64,000 nucleotides of DNA from Candidatus Scybalocola faecavium (lineage in GTDB: Bacteria; Bacillota; Clostridia; Lachnospirales; Lachnospiraceae): NCBI GenBank assembly GCA_018713145.1, contig DVFP01000031.1:27099-91098 (forward strand). Reading direction: 5' to 3'. The notes under the pieces are model-generated. The model did no database searches. It was not told where the DNA came from and worked only from the letters and a program-made list of their open reading frames with translations. This document shows positions 37,573-46,777 of this stretch, one piece after another; within the stretch, counting starts at the first letter, position 1, and every line of letters begins with the position of its first letter. The position numbers were made by a program, and so were the translations under genes.

Positions 37573-37648
37573 CGTAACTGCTGTCTGAACGAGTATATCC
37601 AGCCTTCACTGTTCACCAGGATGAACGCAGGATCCGACGGGAAAATCA

Positions 37649-37677
37649 TTGACAGCCTGAGAAAAACATGATAATCT
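37649..37677 (+). promoter_or_regulatory. Promoter of the dapA riboswitch transcript
   Basis: TTGACA (37649-37654), 17-nt spacer, TAATCT (37672-37677). Transcription is expected to begin a few bases later, just at the base of the 5' hairpin 37682-37740. Confidence 0.75.
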
Positions 37678-37681
37678 AAAC

Positions 37682-37740
37682 GTAACAGTTCAGGACGGCG
37701 GTAAAAACGGACAAGAAGATGTGCCGTTCTGAATAGTTAC
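37682..37740 (+). promoter_or_regulatory. Long 5' hairpin preceding the lysine riboswitch
   Basis: GTAAC..TTCAGGACGGC pairs with GCCGTTCTGAA..GTTAC (one G-U pair in the 11-bp inner stem), enclosing about 20 nt. It lies at the predicted mRNA 5' end and may stabilise the transcript. Confidence 0.6.
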
Positions 37741-37754
37741 AACTAAACACAGAT

Positions 37755-37920
37755 AAATGTAGAGGCGCATTTTGCATGAGTAGTGCTGGGGATATGGCAG
37801 GCATAGACGAAACAGTACGAAAGGGTACGATGCCGAAGAGGTGTATATTCCTGCGGATACACTTCTGGGCATATGGTTAAGAGCCATATGACTGTCATCG
37901 TAAGATGGAGTGCTGCTTTT
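37755..37920 (+). promoter_or_regulatory. Lysine riboswitch (L box)
   Basis: The conserved sequence blocks of the lysine aptamer occur in order: TAGAGGCGCA, GAGTAGTG, GGGGATATGG, GATGCCGAAG, TTCTGGGCA, GACTGTCATC and GATGGAGTG. The peripheral stems, such as GGTGTAT/ATACACT-like pairing and CATATGG/CCATATG, are also present. Lysine binding should switch off dapA, the first enzyme of the lysine branch. A hairpin at 37969-37996 is a candidate terminator for the expression platform. Confidence 0.93.
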
Positions 37921-37968
37921 ATAAGAATTGGATATTATCCGCTGCTGCGGATAGGACAATAATACACC

Positions 37969-37996
37969 AAGAGCCGGCACATACATGCCGGCTCTT
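37969..37996 (+). terminator. Candidate riboswitch-controlled terminator
   Basis: AAGAGCCGGCA (37969-37979) pairs perfectly with TGCCGGCTCTT (37986-37996). Only a short T-rich stretch follows, so termination efficiency is uncertain. An alternative hairpin, TATCCG/CGGATA near 37935-37952, lies between aptamer and stem. Confidence 0.6.
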
Positions 37997-38080
37997 ATTG
38001 CTGTTACCCGAGAAGCCCACTTAACGAAAGCAGGCCGGGGCGCCGGCAAAGTTTTGTGGCAGTGTTAAGGAGGAAAATCT

Positions 38081-38977
38081 ATGGCTATTTTTAAAGGCGC
38101 AGGCGTAGCGATCATCACACCGATGTACAAGGATGGAAGCGTTAATTATGAAAAACTGGAGCAGTTAGTGGATGAGCAGATCACAAATGGCACAGACGCT
38201 ATTATTATCTGCGGAACCACCGGCGAATCTTCCACATTAACTGAACCGGAGCATGTGGAGTGTATCAAAGTCGCGGCTGCTGCAGCAAAAAAACGTGTTC
38301 CCGTCATTGCCGGGACAGGCTCTAATGACACAAAGACGGCGATCTATCTGACGAAAGAAGCCCAGGATGCCGGGGCAGACGGAGCGCTTATTGTATCCCC
38401 TTACTATAATAAAGCGACACAAAAGGGATTGATTGCTCATTATACAGAAATCGCAAAGCATACAGACCTGCCGATTATCTTATACAATATCCAGAGCCGC
38501 ACAGGCGTTAATATTGCTCCGGAAACGATCGTAACCCTGGCAAAAACCTGTGATAATATTGTTGCTGTTAAGGAAGCGTCAGGAAATATTTCCCAGGTGG
38601 CAAAGATTATGCATTTGGCTGACGGCTGTGTGGATCTGTACTCAGGTAATGACGATCAGATCGTACCATTACTTTCTTTAGGCGGTCTGGGCGTAATCTC
38701 TGTATTGTCTAACGTGGCGCCTAAATATACGCATGATATTGTGGCAAATTATATGGCCGGAAATGTGGCAGAAAGCTGCCGGATGCAGTTAAAGGCGCTT
38801 CCGCTGATCGACGCCCTGTTTTGTGAAGTAAATCCCATCCCTGTAAAGATGGCCATGAACCTGATGGGCAAGGATGTAGGACCTCTCCGTCTGCCTCTCA
38901 CGGAAATGGAAGAAGGACACGTAAAGATTCTGGCCCAGGCGATGAAAGATTTCGGCCTTGCGGTTAAGGAAAATTAA
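38081..38977 (+). CDS. dapA: 4-hydroxy-tetrahydrodipicolinate synthase
   Basis: 298 aa. GTTGESSTL (substrate-binding loop), YYNKATQKG, ILYNIQSRTG and the Schiff-base lysine in VAVKEASG are as expected for DapA. It condenses pyruvate with aspartate semialdehyde to start the lysine/diaminopimelate branch, and so also feeds peptidoglycan and spore dipicolinate. The TAAGGAGG ribosome site is ideal. The upstream leader holds a lysine riboswitch, matching the pathway. Confidence 0.97.
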   Translation: MAIFKGAGVAIITPMYKDGSVNYEKLEQLVDEQITNGTDAIIICGTTGESSTLTEPEHVECIKVAAAAAKKRVPVIAGTGSNDTKTAIYLTKEAQDAGADGALIVSPYYNKATQKGLIAHYTEIAKHTDLPIILYNIQSRTGVNIAPETIVTLAKTCDNIVAVKEASGNISQVAKIMHLADGCVDLYSGNDDQIVPLLSLGGLGVISVLSNVAPKYTHDIVANYMAGNVAESCRMQLKALPLIDALFCEVNPIPVKMAMNLMGKDVGPLRLPLTEMEEGHVKILAQAMKDFGLAVKEN

Positions 38978-38992
38978 AGGATTGGATAAAAT

Positions 38993-39032
38993 AAAATGTG
39001 CTTTGTCAGAATCACCAGACAAAGCACATTTT
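38993..39032 (+). terminator. Terminator after dapA
   Basis: AAAATGTGCTTTGTC (38993-39007) pairs perfectly with GACAAAGCACATTTT (39018-39032) and is followed by further T residues. Confidence 0.92.
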
Positions 39033-39127
39033 TTGTGGAGCTTTTAAAATCTCCAGGCGGGAACTGCAGCTTGATTTTCCATGCTAAAAATGATAATATA
39101 AGACTGATTTTAGAGTAAAAATTAAAG

Positions 39128-39154
39128 CTTATGCCGCGCTTAGCGCGGCATAAG
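39128..39154 (+). promoter_or_regulatory. 12-bp perfect hairpin upstream of the c-di-GMP protein gene
   Basis: CTTATGCCGCGC (39128-39139), loop TTA, GCGCGGCATAAG (39143-39154). The ATGCCG..CGGCAT core is shared with the composite repeats at 25, 6664 and 16797, but the GGGGATACC part is absent. There is no T-run, so it is not a simple terminator. Confidence 0.6.
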
Positions 39155-39188
39155 TGCTACTATACAAGTTTGCATCAGTGGAGGAATT

Positions 39189-42100
39189 ATGACTCAAAAA
39201 GATACGATCATTATTGTAGATGCCCAGGAGCAAAACAGGGTCATCTTTAGAGGTGTTTTAGAAGATGAATATAATCTGTTGGAGGCTGAAAACGGGGATA
39301 AAGCCCTGATCCTGGCACAGCAGTATCAGGATCGGATTGCAGTGATCCTTCTGGCTCTGGCGCTGCCGGGAAGGGATGGTTATGATGTGCTGAAAGCATT
39401 AAATGATCAACATTTGATCTCAAAATTCCCGGTAATCGCAGTGACAGAAAAATATACGGCGGAAAATGAACGGCGGGCATTTGACCTTGGAGCCTCAGAT
39501 ATTATAAGAAAGCCTTTTGAGCCTTATGTGATCCGTCGCAGAATCAAAAATACAGTAGAATTAAATCTCCGCAAGCTCCATCAGCAGGAGATCATTGAAG
39601 CTCAGGCAAAAAAACTGCGGGAATCCAATTCCGTTATGATTGATGTATTGTCGTCTATTATTGAGTACCGCAGTGTGGAAACCGGACATCATGTTCATCG
39701 GATGCGTATGCTTACAAAGATACTTTTAGACGCTGTGGCAAAGGTTTATCCGGAATATGGTCTGAATGAAGAAAATATTTCCATCATTTCCAGCGCTTCA
39801 TCCATGCATGATATTGGAAAGATCGCTATTCCCGATAAAATATTAAATAAGCCGGGAAAGCTGACAAAAGAGGAATTTGAGATCATGAAGACACATACGA
39901 CGAAAGGCTGCGAGATTCTTGCAGGCCTGGCCCGTATGGGAGACAGAGAGTACCTTTTATATGCTTATAATATATGCAGGTACCATCATGAGCGGTGGGA
40001 TGGAAACGGTTATCCTGACGGCCTGAAGGGGGACGCCATTCCAGTGTGCGCTCAGGTAGTCAGCATTGTTGATTGTTACGACGCCCTTACAAGCGATCGG
40101 GTTTATAAAAAAGCCTACTCTCCTGAGAAAGCGTATAACATGATCTTAAATGGAGAATGTGGCGTATTTTCACCGAAACTTTTGGAATGTTTAAAAAATG
40201 TCCGGGGAGATTTTATGCGGCTTACCCGGGAATACTCGGATCAGGAGTCTTTAAAAGAACCCTTTTTGCCTGAAAGATCCGATCTGTCTTTCCCAACAGC
40301 AGATACCCTGGCTATGGCTCAGTATAAATATTTTACATTGCTGCGCTATTTGGATGCTACGGTGGTAGAAATGGATTGTATTAAAGGCATGTACCATGTA
40401 GTTTATCTTGCGGATCCTTTATTTAAGCCGTTAAAAGAAGGCGGAAGCTATTGGGAAGCCTATCACCAGTTTGCCGTGTTAAATATAAAAGATGATGTGG
40501 CCGTCCATTTAGCGGGAAATATCCGGCAGCGGATGATGGACTTTTTTCAGGACGGCCGTTTAAGCTATACCCAGACCTATCCGGTGTTTTCTGAAAAGAT
40601 TGGGCGTCAGGTCACCTGTGGGGAAACCTGGATGAGGATACATACGGACAATCCACATCAATCAGGAGTCATGGTTATTTTCAGGCTTTTTGAGAAAAAT
40701 ACCCGGTCAGACACAGACATAAGCAGCGGTATTGGGGAGAACGAAAACGTACAATTAAAAAATCTTTTGGGAAGTATTTATACATGCCGCTATGATCGGT
40801 GGCTTACTTTAACCGGGATTCAGCCTCAGCTGGCTCAGATGCTGGGATATACGCAGCAAGAGATCAGCGAAAAGTTTCAGAACCATTTGACTGAGCTGAT
40901 CTATCCGGCAGATGTGGAAAGGGTGCGCAATCAGATCCCCCGGCAGCTGCAAAAAGGAACCGCGATCGAAATAGAGTTCCGGCTCTTGGGAAAAAATGAC
41001 CGGATCCGATGGGTTTTATGCAAAGGGCAAATGATGGGGGGACAAGACGGGGAAATGTATCTCCATTGTATCCTGATAGATATTACCCGTTCCAGAAAAG
41101 CACAGGATAAACTTCAAAAAATGGCAGAGCATCATAAGATTATTTTAAACCAGTCAAATGATATTATCATGGATTGGGATCTGCAGACAGATACATTGAC
41201 CTGTTCATTAAACTGGGAAAAGAAATTTGGCCCCATGCCCAAAGACCGGTACAGCCAGAAGCAGCACTTTCTTTCCCATATTCATCCGGAGGATCAGCAT
41301 CGGCTGTCAATGATGGAAGATGGGCTAAAGACAGAGGCCGGTTTCCGGGAAATTGAGCTGCGGGTGGCAGATTCAGAGGGAAGATACCGCTGGAACAAGC
41401 TTCGGGCAACCTCCTTTAAGGAACATGACGGGAAGCCTTATAAGGCTGTAGGGCTTTTAATGGATATTGACGATCAGAAGAGGGCAACCCGGCTTTTAGA
41501 AGAAGAGGCGCAGAGGGATGGTCTGACCCGTCTGTATAATAAGGTGATCAGCCGGAATAAAATTGAAAAACAGCTGGAAGGGATGGATGATGGAGATAAG
41601 GCTGCGATGTTTATTATTGATATGGATAATTTTAAGCAGATCAATGATACTTGCGGCCATATGTACGGCGATGTTGTCCTTCAAATGTTTGCCCTGGAGA
41701 TTTCAAAGCTGTTTCGATCCGATGATATTATCGCCAGGGTAGGCGGGGATGAATTTTTGGTTTTTATGAAGGATATACCCAACGAAAAGGTTGTCAGGGC
41801 GCGGGCTGGGCGGATATTGAATGCGGCGGCCACCATATTAAAAAATAATACAGGCCATTTGACGCCTTCATGCAGCATCGGTATTTCCCTTTATCCTAAA
41901 GACGGAAAAACTTATGAAGAGCTGTTCCACCGAAGCGATGAGGCATTATATGATGCCAAAGCCCGGGGGAAAAACGGTGTTGTATTATATGAAAGAAATC
42001 AAATGACAAAGGAACCCGGCGGAAAAATGTCGCCCAGAAGCGCGGGAACACAGATTGAAAGCTTAAATTCCCCGGAAAAACTTTGCTTTGCCATGATAGA

Positions 42101-42623
42101 AAATATGCTGAATACATTTTATAATGCTTCAGATTACCATCAATGCATTGAAGATGTTCTGGCTTCTATCGGACATCAGTTTGGCCTTAGCCGGGGATAC
42201 ATTTTCGAGGAAAATCCGGATAAAAAGTCTGTGACCAATACTTTTGAATGGTGTGCCAAAGGGATCGAGTCAAATCAGAAAGTATTTATAAACTACAGCT
42301 ACGACGATTTTGGCGGGAGAGAGCATTATATTGAAATGTTTAATGATAACGGCAGTCTTGTATGCCCGGATGTTAATCTGCTGCCGGAATATTACCGCAA
42401 GCTTCTGGCAAGTGCCAATATCCGGTCCATGTTCCAGTGTGCTATTTATGACGGCGGAGATTTTAAAGGCTTTATGGGGGTTGATGACTGTGTGCACACC
42501 CGTTTTTGGACACCGGAGCAGATTGAGATTTTTTCCATGGCAGGAAAGCTTCTGTCCGTATACATATTAAAAATGAGAATGAAGGAAAAGCTCTCAGTCC
42601 TAGAGAAAGAAGGGGATAAATAG
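39189..42623 (+). CDS. Multidomain c-di-GMP protein: degenerate receiver, HD-GYP, PAS, GGDEF, GAF
   Basis: 1144 aa. Domains in order: a receiver-like domain (1-120); an HD-GYP phosphodiesterase (about 150-335; HD at 207-208, HHERWDGNGYP); a middle region with PAS-type folds (about 520-770); a GGDEF cyclase with intact GGDEF at 852-856 and an RSDD inhibitory site before it; and a GAF-like C-terminus. In the receiver the phosphoacceptor Asp is replaced by Ala56 (ILLALALPG) and one of the two acidic metal ligands is missing (VDAQ), while Thr86 and Lys108 remain. The receiver is therefore unlikely to be phosphorylated. Synthesis and breakdown of c-di-GMP may both reside in one chain. Confidence 0.9.
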   Translation: MTQKDTIIIVDAQEQNRVIFRGVLEDEYNLLEAENGDKALILAQQYQDRIAVILLALALPGRDGYDVLKALNDQHLISKFPVIAVTEKYTAENERRAFDLGASDIIRKPFEPYVIRRRIKNTVELNLRKLHQQEIIEAQAKKLRESNSVMIDVLSSIIEYRSVETGHHVHRMRMLTKILLDAVAKVYPEYGLNEENISIISSASSMHDIGKIAIPDKILNKPGKLTKEEFEIMKTHTTKGCEILAGLARMGDREYLLYAYNICRYHHERWDGNGYPDGLKGDAIPVCAQVVSIVDCYDALTSDRVYKKAYSPEKAYNMILNGECGVFSPKLLECLKNVRGDFMRLTREYSDQESLKEPFLPERSDLSFPTADTLAMAQYKYFTLLRYLDATVVEMDCIKGMYHVVYLADPLFKPLKEGGSYWEAYHQFAVLNIKDDVAVHLAGNIRQRMMDFFQDGRLSYTQTYPVFSEKIGRQVTCGETWMRIHTDNPHQSGVMVIFRLFEKNTRSDTDISSGIGENENVQLKNLLGSIYTCRYDRWLTLTGIQPQLAQMLGYTQQEISEKFQNHLTELIYPADVERVRNQIPRQLQKGTAIEIEFRLLGKNDRIRWVLCKGQMMGGQDGEMYLHCILIDITRSRKAQDKLQKMAEHHKIILNQSNDIIMDWDLQTDTLTCSLNWEKKFGPMPKDRYSQKQHFLSHIHPEDQHRLSMMEDGLKTEAGFREIELRVADSEGRYRWNKLRATSFKEHDGKPYKAVGLLMDIDDQKRATRLLEEEAQRDGLTRLYNKVISRNKIEKQLEGMDDGDKAAMFIIDMDNFKQINDTCGHMYGDVVLQMFALEISKLFRSDDIIARVGGDEFLVFMKDIPNEKVVRARAGRILNAAATILKNNTGHLTPSCSIGISLYPKDGKTYEELFHRSDEALYDAKARGKNGVVLYERNQMTKEPGGKMSPRSAGTQIESLNSPEKLCFAMIENMLNTFYNASDYHQCIEDVLASIGHQFGLSRGYIFEENPDKKSVTNTFEWCAKGIESNQKVFINYSYDDFGGREHYIEMFNDNGSLVCPDVNLLPEYYRKLLASANIRSMFQCAIYDGGDFKGFMGVDDCVHTRFWTPEQIEIFSMAGKLLSVYILKMRMKEKLSVLEKEGDK

Positions 42624-45022
42624 TGATCTATCCATTAAATGACCAGTGGTATTTTACAAAGCAGTATTGGGATGAACTTCCCACAGACAGCGGGGATGAT
42701 CCGACCCGGTTTGAAAAGGTTCGGATCCCTCATACAAACCAGCTTTTGCCCCGGAATTATTGTAATGAAGAGGATTATCAAATGGTCAGCGGTTATGTGC
42801 GGGAAGTATGGGCAGATGAAGCCTGGAAGGACCAGCATATCAGCCTCAGGTTTGACGGGGCGGCCCATGAGGCTGCGGTTTTTTGCAACGGGCAGGAAAT
42901 CTGTATCCACCGCTGCGGGTACACAGCTTTTGAGGCGGATATAACCAAAGCGGTGGCCTTTGGCGTGAAAAATCGGATTGTTGTCCGTCTTGACAGCCGG
43001 GAAAATCTAAATCAGCCGCCCTTTGGCAATGTGATCGATTACATGACCTTTGGAGGAATTTATCGTCCGGTCTGGCTTCTGGTTCGGAATAAAAGCCATT
43101 TTACCCAGGTTTTTGTCCGGGGAGATATGGATGGACATTTAAAGATTTCCATGGAAGGCACTGAAACCGGTGGATGCCAGGTGAGAGGGAAGGTCCTTGA
43201 CCGGAATAAAAAGACGGTACTGACCATTCCGGATCAGGATTTTGGAAATATTTCAAAAAGTCTGGATAAGGTCCAGACCTGGTCGATCGGGCGGCCTTAC
43301 TTATATACACTTTCCCTGGAGCTTATAAAGGACGGGCAGACGGCAGATACCTTTGAGACTCGTTTTGGCTTTCGAACAGTTGCATTTACGGAGCAGGGAT
43401 TTTTCCTTAACGGAAGAAAATGCCGGATCCGAGGATTAAACCGCCATCAAAGCTGGCCTTATATGGGTTATGCCGTGCCGGATCGGGCTCAGCGTTTAGA
43501 TGCGGATATTTTAAAGCGCAAACTGGGATGCAATGCTGTCCGCACCAGCCATTACCCTCAAAGCCAGGCCTTTATCGACCGGTGTGATGAACTGGGGCTT
43601 CTTGTATTTACCGAGATTCCCGGTTGGCAGTACATTGGAGATGAGGACTGGAAAAAGCAGGTTTATGAAAATGTGAAGGAAATGATCGTCCAGTACAGAA
43701 ATCATCCCAGCATTTTTATGTGGGGTGTGCGGATCAATGAAAGTCAGGATGATGATCCAATGTATACCCTGACCAATGCCATTGCCCATAAGCTGGATCC
43801 TACCCGGCCTACGGGAGGGGTGCGGTGCATTAAAAACAGTCACCTTTTGGAAGATGTATATACATATAATGATTTTATCCATAAGGGAGATAATATGGGC
43901 TGCCAGCCCAAAAAAGCAGTCACAGATACGAAAAAGGGGTATATGATCACAGAATACTGCGGCCATATGTTTCCGACCAAGGCTTTTGACTGCGAAGATC
44001 ACCGGACAGAGCATGCTCTGCGCCACGCCCGCGTCCTTTCTGACGCCGGAGGACACCGGGAGATTGCAGGAACTTTCGGCTGGTGTATGTTTGACTATAA
44101 TACTCATAAAGATTTTGGAAGCGGTGACCGGGTTTGCTACCACGGCGTTTTGGATATGTTCAGGAACCCTAAGCTGGCGGCGGCGGTGTATGCTTCCCAG
44201 CAAAATAAGTTTCCTGTGCTGGAGGTATCCAGTTCCATGGATCAGGGAGAGCATCCGGCGGGACGCCGGGGAACGGTGGCAGTCTTTACCAATGGAGATT
44301 ATGTGCGTCTTTACAAAAATGATGAATATGTAGGCGCTTATTATCCGGATAAGTCTTATTCCGGCATGAAGCATCCGCCGGTATTTATTCGTGACTGGAC
44401 AGGCTGTCTCCTGGAGAAAAAAGAAGGGCTGGATCAAAGGACAGCAAAGGTTTTAAAGGAATGTTTTGCTGCCATGGCCCAGTATGGGGAAAATGGTCTG
44501 CCCAAATTCATTCTTGCTAAAATTGCCTGGCTGACAGGGGTAAAACGGATCTCAAAACAGGAGCGCATCCGCCTTTTCGGTAAGTATGAAGGCGGCTGGG
44601 GAGAAAAACAGACCGGTTGGCGATTTGAAGCCGTTCGGGCCGGCAAGGTGATTGCCGTCCGGGAACTGTGGCCTTTTTCTGCCATGGTGCTGGATATTCA
44701 TGCGGATACCCATACTTTGATCGACGGTCCTACATGGGATATGGCAACCATTAATATTTCCGCAAGGGACAGCTGGGGCAATGTGCTCCATTATTGCCAA
44801 AATGGCATTTCCCTCCGTACAGAAGGCTGTATCCGTCTGTGCGGCCCGTCCCTTACAGCATTAAACGGGGGGCTTGGCGGCTGTTATGTAGCCACAGTGG
44901 GCCGGGCCGGTATCGGAAGGCTTTATATCCAAATGGAAGGCATGGGAGAGAAGATGGTGGAATTTAAAGTGGAAAAGGCCGGGGATGTTACACATGTGCC
45001 TATCTGTCACGGGAATCCGTAA
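42623..45022 (+). CDS. Glycoside hydrolase family 2 protein (beta-galactosidase/glucuronidase-like)
   Basis: 799 aa. It has the N-terminal sugar-binding jelly roll (FDGAAHEAAVFCNG), an immunoglobulin-like domain and the TIM-barrel (RGLNRHQSWPYMGYAVP; RTSHYPQS). The proposed acid/base is Glu373 in RINES and the nucleophile Glu444 in TEYCGHM. The C-terminal ~200 residues are extra beta domains. It starts with GTG at 42623, overlapping the previous stop (TAG/GTG) and preceded by AAGGGG. No signal peptide is seen. The exact sugar is unknown. Confidence 0.88.
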   Translation: MIYPLNDQWYFTKQYWDELPTDSGDDPTRFEKVRIPHTNQLLPRNYCNEEDYQMVSGYVREVWADEAWKDQHISLRFDGAAHEAAVFCNGQEICIHRCGYTAFEADITKAVAFGVKNRIVVRLDSRENLNQPPFGNVIDYMTFGGIYRPVWLLVRNKSHFTQVFVRGDMDGHLKISMEGTETGGCQVRGKVLDRNKKTVLTIPDQDFGNISKSLDKVQTWSIGRPYLYTLSLELIKDGQTADTFETRFGFRTVAFTEQGFFLNGRKCRIRGLNRHQSWPYMGYAVPDRAQRLDADILKRKLGCNAVRTSHYPQSQAFIDRCDELGLLVFTEIPGWQYIGDEDWKKQVYENVKEMIVQYRNHPSIFMWGVRINESQDDDPMYTLTNAIAHKLDPTRPTGGVRCIKNSHLLEDVYTYNDFIHKGDNMGCQPKKAVTDTKKGYMITEYCGHMFPTKAFDCEDHRTEHALRHARVLSDAGGHREIAGTFGWCMFDYNTHKDFGSGDRVCYHGVLDMFRNPKLAAAVYASQQNKFPVLEVSSSMDQGEHPAGRRGTVAVFTNGDYVRLYKNDEYVGAYYPDKSYSGMKHPPVFIRDWTGCLLEKKEGLDQRTAKVLKECFAAMAQYGENGLPKFILAKIAWLTGVKRISKQERIRLFGKYEGGWGEKQTGWRFEAVRAGKVIAVRELWPFSAMVLDIHADTHTLIDGPTWDMATINISARDSWGNVLHYCQNGISLRTEGCIRLCGPSLTALNGGLGGCYVATVGRAGIGRLYIQMEGMGEKMVEFKVEKAGDVTHVPICHGNP

Positions 45023-45029
45023 ATTTATG

Positions 45030-45059
45030 TTGCGTTTAAAGGCGGCTGTTGTGTATAAT
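45030..45059 (+). promoter_or_regulatory. Promoter of the isomerase-like gene
   Basis: TTGCGT (45030-45035), 18 nt, TATAAT (45054-45059). The ~200-nt leader that follows shows no recognised riboswitch. Confidence 0.5.
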
Positions 45060-45269
45060 ATTTACAATGAAAGCCGAGCTCAAAGATAGACGGGCGGGCC
45101 TTAACCAGACCCGGGCGGTCTCTGCTTAAGGGATGATGGTCTGTATGCGTAAGGAGATGCCGGGAAATCCGGTTTCAAAGGTTTTCATTTGTGGTGTTTA
45201 AACAAGAATGTAAGTGTTCAGCCTGTTTGCTGAACTGCTGCAAAATATAATTATATTGGAGGATTTGTT

Positions 45270-46688
45270 ATGCTGGTTGATACAAAAGCAAAAATTGGTG
45301 TGTTTTCCATCGCTTTAGGCGCTTATCTGCCTCAGTTCCCTTCGCTGGTGCCTGAGTTTCAGGCTCAGTATGAAGCGTTTAAAAAAACGATTCCGGACAC
45401 TGTGGAGATCATTGATGGGGGTATGGTGACAACAAAAGAACAGTCTCAGGCAGCAGGGGATTTATTCCGGGCTGCTGATGTGGATCTGGTATTTTTACAG
45501 TTATTAACCTATGCTACATCTTATAACATGCTCCCTGCAGTGAAAGATCTGGATGTGCCGGTTGTTCTTGTAAATGTTCAGAAGTTAAAAGCTTTGGATT
45601 ATGATCATACAGACATTGCCACATGGCTTGGCGAAGGCTATGCCTGCGGCGCTGTAGGCGAGATGGTAGCTGACCTGGAAAGATTCGGCAAGAGACATGC
45701 CGTGATCACCGGCGTTGTAGAAGGCGGAGATCCGGGGGTTCAGGCAGAAATCGAGGATTGGTGCCGTGCCGCTCAGGTAAGAAGAAGATTTCGTGACACA
45801 AACATTGCCCAGATCGGGAGACCTTATCCGGGAATGATGGATCTTTATATTGATGAGTCCAACCTGTACAGACGGATGCATTTATATACCAAACAGTTTG
45901 ACTGGGAAAAAATGTGGGCTATTGCAGATGACATTACAGATGAAGAAGCCATTCGCGCAAAAGCGCAGGATATTTTGGACACTTTCGACATTGAAGGCGG
46001 CGGAAGTATTGAAAAAGTCTGGGATATGGCTAAATATGTGGTTGCCTTTGAACAGTGGGTTAAGGATGAGAAACTTGGCCTGATCGCTTCCCATTATGAC
46101 GGATTTGCCCAGGGCAAGGCCGGCGTTCTTGACAGTATGCTCATCCCTGCATTTTCCATGCTGATCAAGCAGGGGACTGCCTGTGCTGTTGAAGGGGATA
46201 TGAAGGTAGCTATGGCCATGAGTATTTTAAAGACTATTTCCGGTACCGGCCAGCTTGCTGAGATGTATTCTATTGATTTTAATGATGATATTGCCATTAT
46301 CGGCCACAGCGGTTCCGGTGATGCGGATATTTCATGTAAAAAGCCGACCATGAAGATCGTTAAAGTGTTCCATGGAAAGACCGGAGGCGGATACCTGACT
46401 CAGTTCTATCCTTATACCGGCCCGGTAACCTACCTGGCAATTACTCAGGACGGCAACGGAAACTTTAAGTTCGTTGCAGCTGAAGGCGTCAACGAGGAAG
46501 GCCCCATCCTTTCCTTTGGCGATACAAACATGCGGACACGTTTCACCTGCGGTGCGAGAGAATTTGTCAACCGCTGGAGCGAGTGCGGCCCGACCCATCA
46601 CTTTGCTGCAGCTACAGGCAGACATATTGACACGATCCTTAAGGTGGCTAAGATCTTTAACGTGCCGGTGGACATTGTGACAAGATAA
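45270..46688 (+). CDS. L-fucose/L-arabinose isomerase family protein
   Basis: 472 aa. The whole length fits the sugar isomerase fold of AraA/FucI: IGVFSIALGAYLPQF at the start, EGGGSIEKV and the later EGDMKVAMAM segment with an acidic metal ligand, IIGHSGSGD, and GPTHHFAAATGRH with C-terminal His. It is diverged from classical AraA, so the substrate is open. It follows a GH2 enzyme, suggesting joint use in sugar catabolism, but has its own promoter. Confidence 0.82.
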   Translation: MLVDTKAKIGVFSIALGAYLPQFPSLVPEFQAQYEAFKKTIPDTVEIIDGGMVTTKEQSQAAGDLFRAADVDLVFLQLLTYATSYNMLPAVKDLDVPVVLVNVQKLKALDYDHTDIATWLGEGYACGAVGEMVADLERFGKRHAVITGVVEGGDPGVQAEIEDWCRAAQVRRRFRDTNIAQIGRPYPGMMDLYIDESNLYRRMHLYTKQFDWEKMWAIADDITDEEAIRAKAQDILDTFDIEGGGSIEKVWDMAKYVVAFEQWVKDEKLGLIASHYDGFAQGKAGVLDSMLIPAFSMLIKQGTACAVEGDMKVAMAMSILKTISGTGQLAEMYSIDFNDDIAIIGHSGSGDADISCKKPTMKIVKVFHGKTGGGYLTQFYPYTGPVTYLAITQDGNGNFKFVAAEGVNEEGPILSFGDTNMRTRFTCGAREFVNRWSECGPTHHFAAATGRHIDTILKVAKIFNVPVDIVTR

Positions 46689-46735
46689 GGTGTTTGGCGG
46701 CGGAGAGGCGCTGCCGGTCAAAATATAGGATAAAG

Positions 46736-46777
46736 AAAACTGCCGGCTTACGGGGAATGTAAGTCGGCAGTTTTTTT
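46736..46777. terminator. Bidirectional terminator after the isomerase-like gene
   Basis: AAAACTGCCGGCTTAC pairs with GTAAGTCGGCAGTTTTTTT (one mismatch). It serves the convergent radical SAM gene too. Confidence 0.87.

Noticed and set aside
39128..39154. Hairpin considered as a terminator
   Set aside because: No T-run on either side, and dapA already has a strong terminator at 38993-39032; kept as a regulatory hairpin instead.
43511..44437. Long 308-codon frame antisense to the GH2 gene
   Set aside because: Biased composition as expected of a shadow frame, no ribosome site, and complete overlap with a well-supported glycosidase.
45060..45269. Leader of the isomerase-like gene considered as a riboswitch
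   Set aside because: It has G-rich and C-rich runs but no known aptamer sequence blocks could be matched.
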